DNA of 64,000 bases, taken from the NCBI GenBank assembly GCA_000349905.1, contig KB722768.1:275772-339771 (forward strand), in the 5' to 3' direction. Position numbers and translations under genes: made by a program. The DNA comes from Volvariella volvacea V23 (taxonomy: Eukaryota; Basidiomycota; Agaricomycetes; Agaricales; Pluteaceae). The notes under the pieces were generated by a model. It ran no database searches. It had not been told where the DNA came from and saw nothing but the letters and a program-made list of their open reading frames with translations. Shown in pieces: positions 58,701-64,000 of this stretch. The first letter of the stretch is position 1; each line of letters opens with the position of its first letter.

Positions 58701-61700
58701 GCATCAGCACCAGCCGCCTACAAGGCCACCGTCGAATCATCCGCATCAGCATCCGCACACGCATCCTGGTGGCACGCCGCAAGTTTCGCATCAGCAGATT
58801 CAAGGACAGGGGCAGGGGCAAGCACAGGGACAGCAGCAGCGGCCTACATCTGCTGCTCCTACGCCATCGTCGTCACATTTGCAGGCTGCTCAGATACCGG
58901 GACAAGGAGGACAGCAGAGACACCCCTCTCCTGCGAGGTTGCACGGTCAAGGACAGGGCCAGGGAGGACCTGGTGGTGATACTAGTGGGAACATGCATAT
59001 GATCGGGATGGTGGGTATGGGCATGGGGGGATTAGGTGCAGGTGGTGGCATGAACGGGATCATGGGAGGCGGCGGCGCGGGCAATCCGCAACATCCACAC
59101 CCACAAGGCGGCGGTGGACAGCTCCAGCAAGGACAGGCGCAGCAGCCGCATCCTCCCCAGAGACCGCAATCGCAGCCGGGCAGGCCGCCGTCGCAGTTGG
59201 AGATGATGGGGATGAATTTGGGGATGGGAGGTGGCGGTGCTGCTGGTGGGATGCACGGGATGCCGCCTGGCGCGACGGGTCCTGCTGGGCCTGGTGGTCC
59301 GCATATGCGTGGTCCCCCTGGCGGGATGGGACAGATGCAGAGTGGGATTAGTATCAATCAGCCGCCGATGCATCGAGGTCAGCAGGGTCTTCAGCCTGGA
59401 GGTACGTTGTTTGCGAGTGGAATCAGGTTAGAGATCTTCATTGACGTTGTTATTAGCGCCTTCAGGCATGCCACCTCCACCGCATGGTGGACCCCAACAA
59501 CCTGGTGGAGCACAGATGCAGTTGCAAGGGCATGCGCCACAGCAGCAGCCAGGTCAGGGACAAGGTCCTGGACAAGGACAGGGAATGGGTCCTCAATCAT
59601 TTACACCTGCACCAAAAGTTGGTGGTGTGACAGGAACAACAGCAGGGCCAGGAGCAGGGCCGCCTTCGCCTTCGGATATGACTGGAGTGATCAATGGACC
59701 AGTAGCAGGGCAAGGTGGGCAGAGTGGATCTGCAGGAGGGGTTAGACCCAACGCGTGAGTACTCTCGTTCTTGTTTTGTCTGTTTTATGTTGATGATGCA
59801 ATGGCTGACGCGGATGCTTCCTGGCACTTTTTTTTTTTTGCTCTGTGATCGTAGTCCGCCGTTGCAAAGTGCGAATTATGGGCCTATACCAGGATTGGGT
59901 TACGGAGCGGCGACGATGAGGCTGTTGCAGTTTAGTGGTGTCTTGGCGCAAGAGAAGGAGCAAGGCGTGGGTGGTGTTCTTTTGGATGCTGTTTTCACCC
60001 GATTTTTCTTACTTTTGTTGATAGAAACTGCATTCGTCGTGGTGGAAGGATTTATTGAACCAGTTCTTTACGCCAAGGTCGACGATGAAGTTGACGGTTT
60101 GGAAGGATAATCAGAAGAGCGAGGCCAAGGTCTTTGGTGTGTCTCTTTCTTTGACTGTTTGCGTTCATCCATGCTGATTCTGAATTCTCAAAGCTATCAA
60201 TTTACCCGTGCTACCCCGGTTCTTCCTTTCAACGTCTCAATGTGGTGTCAAGTCCATGTCTCTAAGCCTCGACGGCGCTCGAGAACGACTAATGCAAACG
60301 GATCATGCCATTGTCGAATGCGTCAACGCCGCATGGTCGTTCTGCTACGAGAATGGCTACACCGTCACTCTCCGAGGCCCATTAACCTGCCATGTAGTCA
60401 TCGTGCCATGGACACCTACAGTACCCACGGCAGCCATGCCTCACTTGCAGCACACGCCGAACTATGGAGGTTATGCATTGAAGATTGAAGAACTAGATTT
60501 CCAAGGTTTGAGGCAGGATAAGATGTTCGACGTGGAGAGAATGATGCCACGCGAGACCAAGGTCGCGACGATCATGAATGGGAATACTACTCCTGGTCAA
60601 TTATCTCACCCCAATGCAATAGGGAGCGCCGGGAAATCGGATAATTTGCCAAAGACACCTGCACTGAGAAATGCTACTGTTGGTGTCCCGCCCGGGCTGG
60701 CAAATGCATCAGGATCTTCGGATGTGTCCGCGATGTCGGCTGGGCTTGGGCCGGAGGGTGATAAGAATTTGGTGCCTATCGAGAAGATCTGGATACCTCA
60801 AGAACCTGTCAACGCGTTTGGTGTCCCTCAGGCGACTATGAGATGTTTAGAGGTAGATTTAGAAATTTGTTACCCGTGTTCGTTTGGTTGATTGTCTTTT
60901 GGTAGCTTGCGGAGGGCGTTGCTCAAATGGCAGAACTTATGGAATTTTCAAAGGAGAATACCCTCGGACCTAAGGGTGCGTTTCCCTTCATTCTCTGACT
61001 CGCGACCATTCTCTATTCCATGCGTTCCTCACGTCCTGGTACATGTTCTAACGATATTCAATTAACAGAGGCACTAGCAAGGCTTGCGAGCAAAATAAAG
61101 GAAACTTCAATCAATGGTTTTATTTACCCGCAGCAGCTGCCCAACTCGACGCCTCCGAACTTTGGATCGTTCACCACGCCTAATGGAGCTGTACCCCCTC
61201 ACCATGGTATGAATTCTGCGTCTACACCGATGGGATCGCAAGGCCACCAAATAATACCTGGAGCAACCTTATATTCGAGTGCACCTCCGTCCGTGACCAA
61301 CCCTCCAACCGGCTCACTGCAACCACCAAATCCCTCACAAGGTCCCTTCAATATGGGGTCTCCAATGCAAGGCCCATCACCTTCAGCAACGAGTTCACCT
61401 CAAAAGCAGCACAAAACCATCGGTCCACAAGGATCTGGTGTGGGGGTGGGAGGAGTTGGATCAGGGATTGGTGGAGCGGGTCAACCTGGTCCGTCACAAG
61501 TCCAAACGCCTCAGCAGCAACATTCGCAGATTCCTCAACCTCCTACTGCTCAACAGGGGCCAACACCTCATACGCCGCAAATAACGCCTCAACCGGGTAT
61601 GCCACCACCGCAAAATCCTCAACAACCGCCTCTAGCGCCGCCGCCATTGAATCAGCAGTTGCAACCGCCTCAATCGGGACCTTCAGTCCAGCCGCCAGGC

Positions 61701-61958
61701 CAGCAGCAAACGCCACAATTACAGCATCAGCAGATACCACCAAGCCAGCAACAGGGTCAAGGGTCAACGCCTAGCTCATCTGCTAATCTGTCGTCCCCGG
61801 GAACTGGTTCAGGGACTACTACTAATACACCATCACTAGCAAACGCTACCTTGAAGAGAAAACCGGGGGATGACACATCACCCACTGTTTCAAACGCGGA
61901 ACAACCACCGCCTAAAAGGGCTGCAAGGAAGAGAGGGAGGGCGGGAGGTGGGGGATAA
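55760..61958 (+). CDS. LIM-domain-binding (Ldb/PtaB-like) transcriptional co-regulator
   Basis: Adaptor in the family of animal Ldb1, plant SEUSS and fungal PtaB/Mfg1, which act with LisH/Flo8-type partners in adhesion and development (family knowledge). Eight exons: 55760-55961, 56216-59401, 59466-59754, 59855-59966, 60025-60136, 60194-60852, 60906-60975, 61069-61958; 1839 aa. Residues ~70-1220 are Gly/Gln/Met/Pro/His-rich low complexity, nearly all in one 3186-nt exon. The conserved Ldb core begins ANYGPIPGLGYGAATMRLLQ and runs through KLHSSWWKDLLNQFFTP, STMKLTVWKDNQ, LPRFFLSTSQCGVKSM, VTLRGPLTCHVVI, KIEELDF and the C-terminal part of exon 6. A Pro/Gln-rich tail ends in a basic KRAARKRGRAGGGG, possibly a nuclear localisation signal. 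Unusually long for the family because of the disordered N-terminus. Confidence 0.9.
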
Positions 61959-63407
61959 TTTAATTGATTATACGTTGCGGGGCGGAGGTCGTATGGTGGA
62001 TACATGATCTAATACTGGTGTAGCGAAGGTCGTCGGTATATTTCGCATCGTCTATCTTGGTTTTCTGCTCTAACTCATTACCACCCCCGATTGATACCTT
62101 ACCCTCATCTTGCTCTCTACACTACCACTGGGGTGAATACACTCGCCCCCTCTCTCGCAAGTCGCATCCCAAAAATTTTGTTCGTACTGCATATAGATTG
62201 TAACCTACAATTCCTTTCAAGTTCTCTACTCTACATATCTACACTTGGAATCTGTCTCTGTCTCTGCTCACCGTCTGTTTCTCTCTCGTCCTTGCTCCTT
62301 CCTTTCCCTCTGTCTTAACTCCGCCCTTGGAAGAACGAACTTATTGTCTTATCAGCAGAGTATTTATCCACCCCCTTTCTCGCTCTCTCTGGCTCGGCCC
62401 CATTGTCGCTGTCGCTGTTTCTTTCTGTCCTTTCACTTTCTACAGCTTTTCCGTTGTACTTGTACTAGCTCTCCGAACTATTTTCCTTCTTTTTTTTTTC
62501 TCTTTCTGAATTCATTTCACTCAATCTATTCTTACAGTCGTGAGTGCCATGCAACGTCGACGTCAATCAAAGACAGAACGAGGTGCCGTGCTTTCTCCGT
62601 TTTTAATTGAATGAATTCACGGTGGTCCGTGCGCACCAGCAACCGGGCTTCTTTAGCATCAGAAAATGACGTTGAGATGAGGAAGGTTTAATGAACGTGT
62701 CAACGATCCCAGGGCCCGTAAGGTCCAGATGCTCAGTGTACGAATGATGATCAGTTGTGATGCGATCATCGACACCCAACATGCGTGCAGACATAAATAG
62801 AATATATTCTCCCCGTTGCAGAAAGCTGCGCCGAGAAGACGTGGTGTTTAGCGTGTACAAAGTAGAGTAGTACTAGTGGTGGTAAATATCGCTCAGGGGG
62901 TCCAACTAAGCCAAGGAGGGGGAGAAGAAAAGAAGAGGAAAGAATGCAAGACAGATATGATGGGGGATAAGTGGGTGGGTGGAGGTTGAGTGTTTTCTGT
63001 TATCCTCCGAGTCTCTTCCGCGATATTGTAATGAGAAATCCCTCCCGTGTAGAGTAAACCAATATGTTACTGGTGGTGTGTGTGATACGCGGAATCACGA
63101 ATCACGATGGCGCCTCGTTGCTCCCCGGAGAGGTTACAGTTGTGTGCAAAAACGGAATGGAAATGGATGATTGTTGGAGAAAAGTCTGAATGCCGGATTA
63201 TGACCAAAAAAAAAAAAAGTGAACCGTAAGGAAGGAAGCAATTACTTGTTCTATCGCGTGAAAGAATGATAAGAAAAAAGAAAAATCCATATCAGCTTGA
63301 AGGAAGACTACAACGACGACTTGAACAGGCCCGTGAACACACAGACCACCATGACCAGGGTCCGTCCGGGCAGGACAACAACAAACTTTACACACACAAA
63401 TCCCATT
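61959..63407. other. Convergent intergenic region
   Basis: Holds 3' ends of the LIM-binding gene and the zinc-finger gene. Pyrimidine-rich from 62090 to 62530, with an A12 run at 63206-63218. No gene recognised. Confidence 0.45.
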
Positions 63408-64000
63408 TCAGGACGCAATTTCGTGGGCAAAGTCACATTGATCGCCGTATTTGCATCTGTTGAGAAAAAGAAATTTCCCCAAAAAAAACCAAAAGAAGAT
63501 AAATTAGTTTCATTCATGTTCAATTCCCAATTAGGAAACCACCATTGCCCGCCGCCGTCCTTCCCGTCCTCCCACCCGTCGCCAATCAAAACGATGATGA
63601 TATAGCGCCGGCGGCGGGAGAACCGGCAATGGGCCGTGGTAGGTGGTAGGTGGTGATAAAAGAGATTTAATGCTCGCCTTCCTTGCGCAAAGAAACTGCA
63701 TGGTTTTCTTTTAGTATGTCTATAGCTTCCATCGTCTCTTCCTCCTTTACCCCTTCCTCTTCCTCGTCCACGTGGCGGTCCGCCCTTGCCGCCTCCCGGG
63801 CCACCCGCTCCTGCATCCCCCCAGCGATCTCGTTCGTCCGAGTACCCTTGCCCATAATCCGCAGGATACCCCGACCAGGACTGATCAACGGCCATATACG
63901 ACGACGGGTCGTGTCCTCCACTCCCGTTCTGGGCGCCATACGCGTTCACCGAGGCCGCAGCCGACAGCTGCGCCAACAGCCGCTGCAGTTCCTGAGGCGA
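63408..64000 (-). CDS. CCCH zinc-finger protein, C-terminal part (5' end outside window)
   Basis: The reading frame is open to the window edge, so only the last ~123 residues are seen. Exons 63678-64000 and 63408-63456. The visible part has a Gln/Leu/Ala-rich stretch (SPQELQRLLAQLSAAAS), a Gly/Ser/Asp-rich linker, an RG-rich box (RGRGRGRGKGG) and a terminal CCCH finger KPCSFFAQGRCKYGDQCDFA plus H, spacing C-x7-C-x5-C-x3-H, ending EIAS. RG boxes and CCCH fingers bind RNA, so an mRNA-processing role is plausible. The finger is only complete if a 221-nt intron (63457-63677) is removed, and that intron begins GC, not GT. Read without splicing, the second Cys is lost. Family cannot be named from this fragment. 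Confidence 0.8.

Overview
The window is nuclear DNA from a filamentous basidiomycete, most likely an agaricomycete. Evidence: compact, intron-dense genes (most introns 47-70 nt with GT..AG ends, exons down to 7 nt), the gene repertoire, and a local expansion of DUF6533-type multi-spanning membrane proteins, a family known mainly from mushroom-forming fungi. There is no rRNA, convincing tRNA, CRISPR array or intact transposon. All gene models below were built by hand from splice signals, reading phase and family conservation; no search or alignment program was run.

Layout. 0-9.5 kb, housekeeping: mitochondrial glycine carrier (Hem25/SLC25A38, -), Spt4 (+), sn1-specific diacylglycerol-lipase-like class 3 lipase (-), mitochondrial aminopeptidase P of the ICP55/XPNPEP3 type (+). 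9.5-25 kb, accessory: a head-to-tail array of four paralogous DUF6533-type genes (11964, 15963, 18966, 21194, all +) in gene-poor DNA, with duplicated upstream blocks and a dead first exon of a lost paralogue between copies 1 and 2. 25-33.6 kb: an APC-family amino-acid/choline-type transporter (-), eIF5B (-) and, divergently, Arl2 (+). 33.6-39.4 kb: mostly unassigned, with one unexplained 250-codon open frame. 39.4-41.6 kb: cyclopropane-fatty-acid-synthase-type methyltransferase (+). 43.3-51.4 kb: a complete kinesin-3 (Unc104/KIF1 type, -). 52.2-53.2 kb: Imp3 (-). 53.2-62 kb: a long leader and a very large LIM-domain-binding (Ldb/PtaB-like) regulator (+). 63.4-64 kb: the 3' end of a CCCH zinc-finger protein (-), cut by the window edge.

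The conserved genes serve unrelated core functions: heme/glycine supply, transcription elongation, lipid turnover, mitochondrial protein maturation, translation initiation, tubulin biogenesis, membrane-lipid methylation, vesicle transport, ribosome biogenesis and developmental transcription. Several are arranged as divergent pairs sharing short promoters. The distinctive parts are the tandem DUF6533 array with its seven size-invariant internal exons, and the repeated use of micro-exons (7-21 nt), which in the kinesin break the ATP-binding P-loop into three tiny exons.
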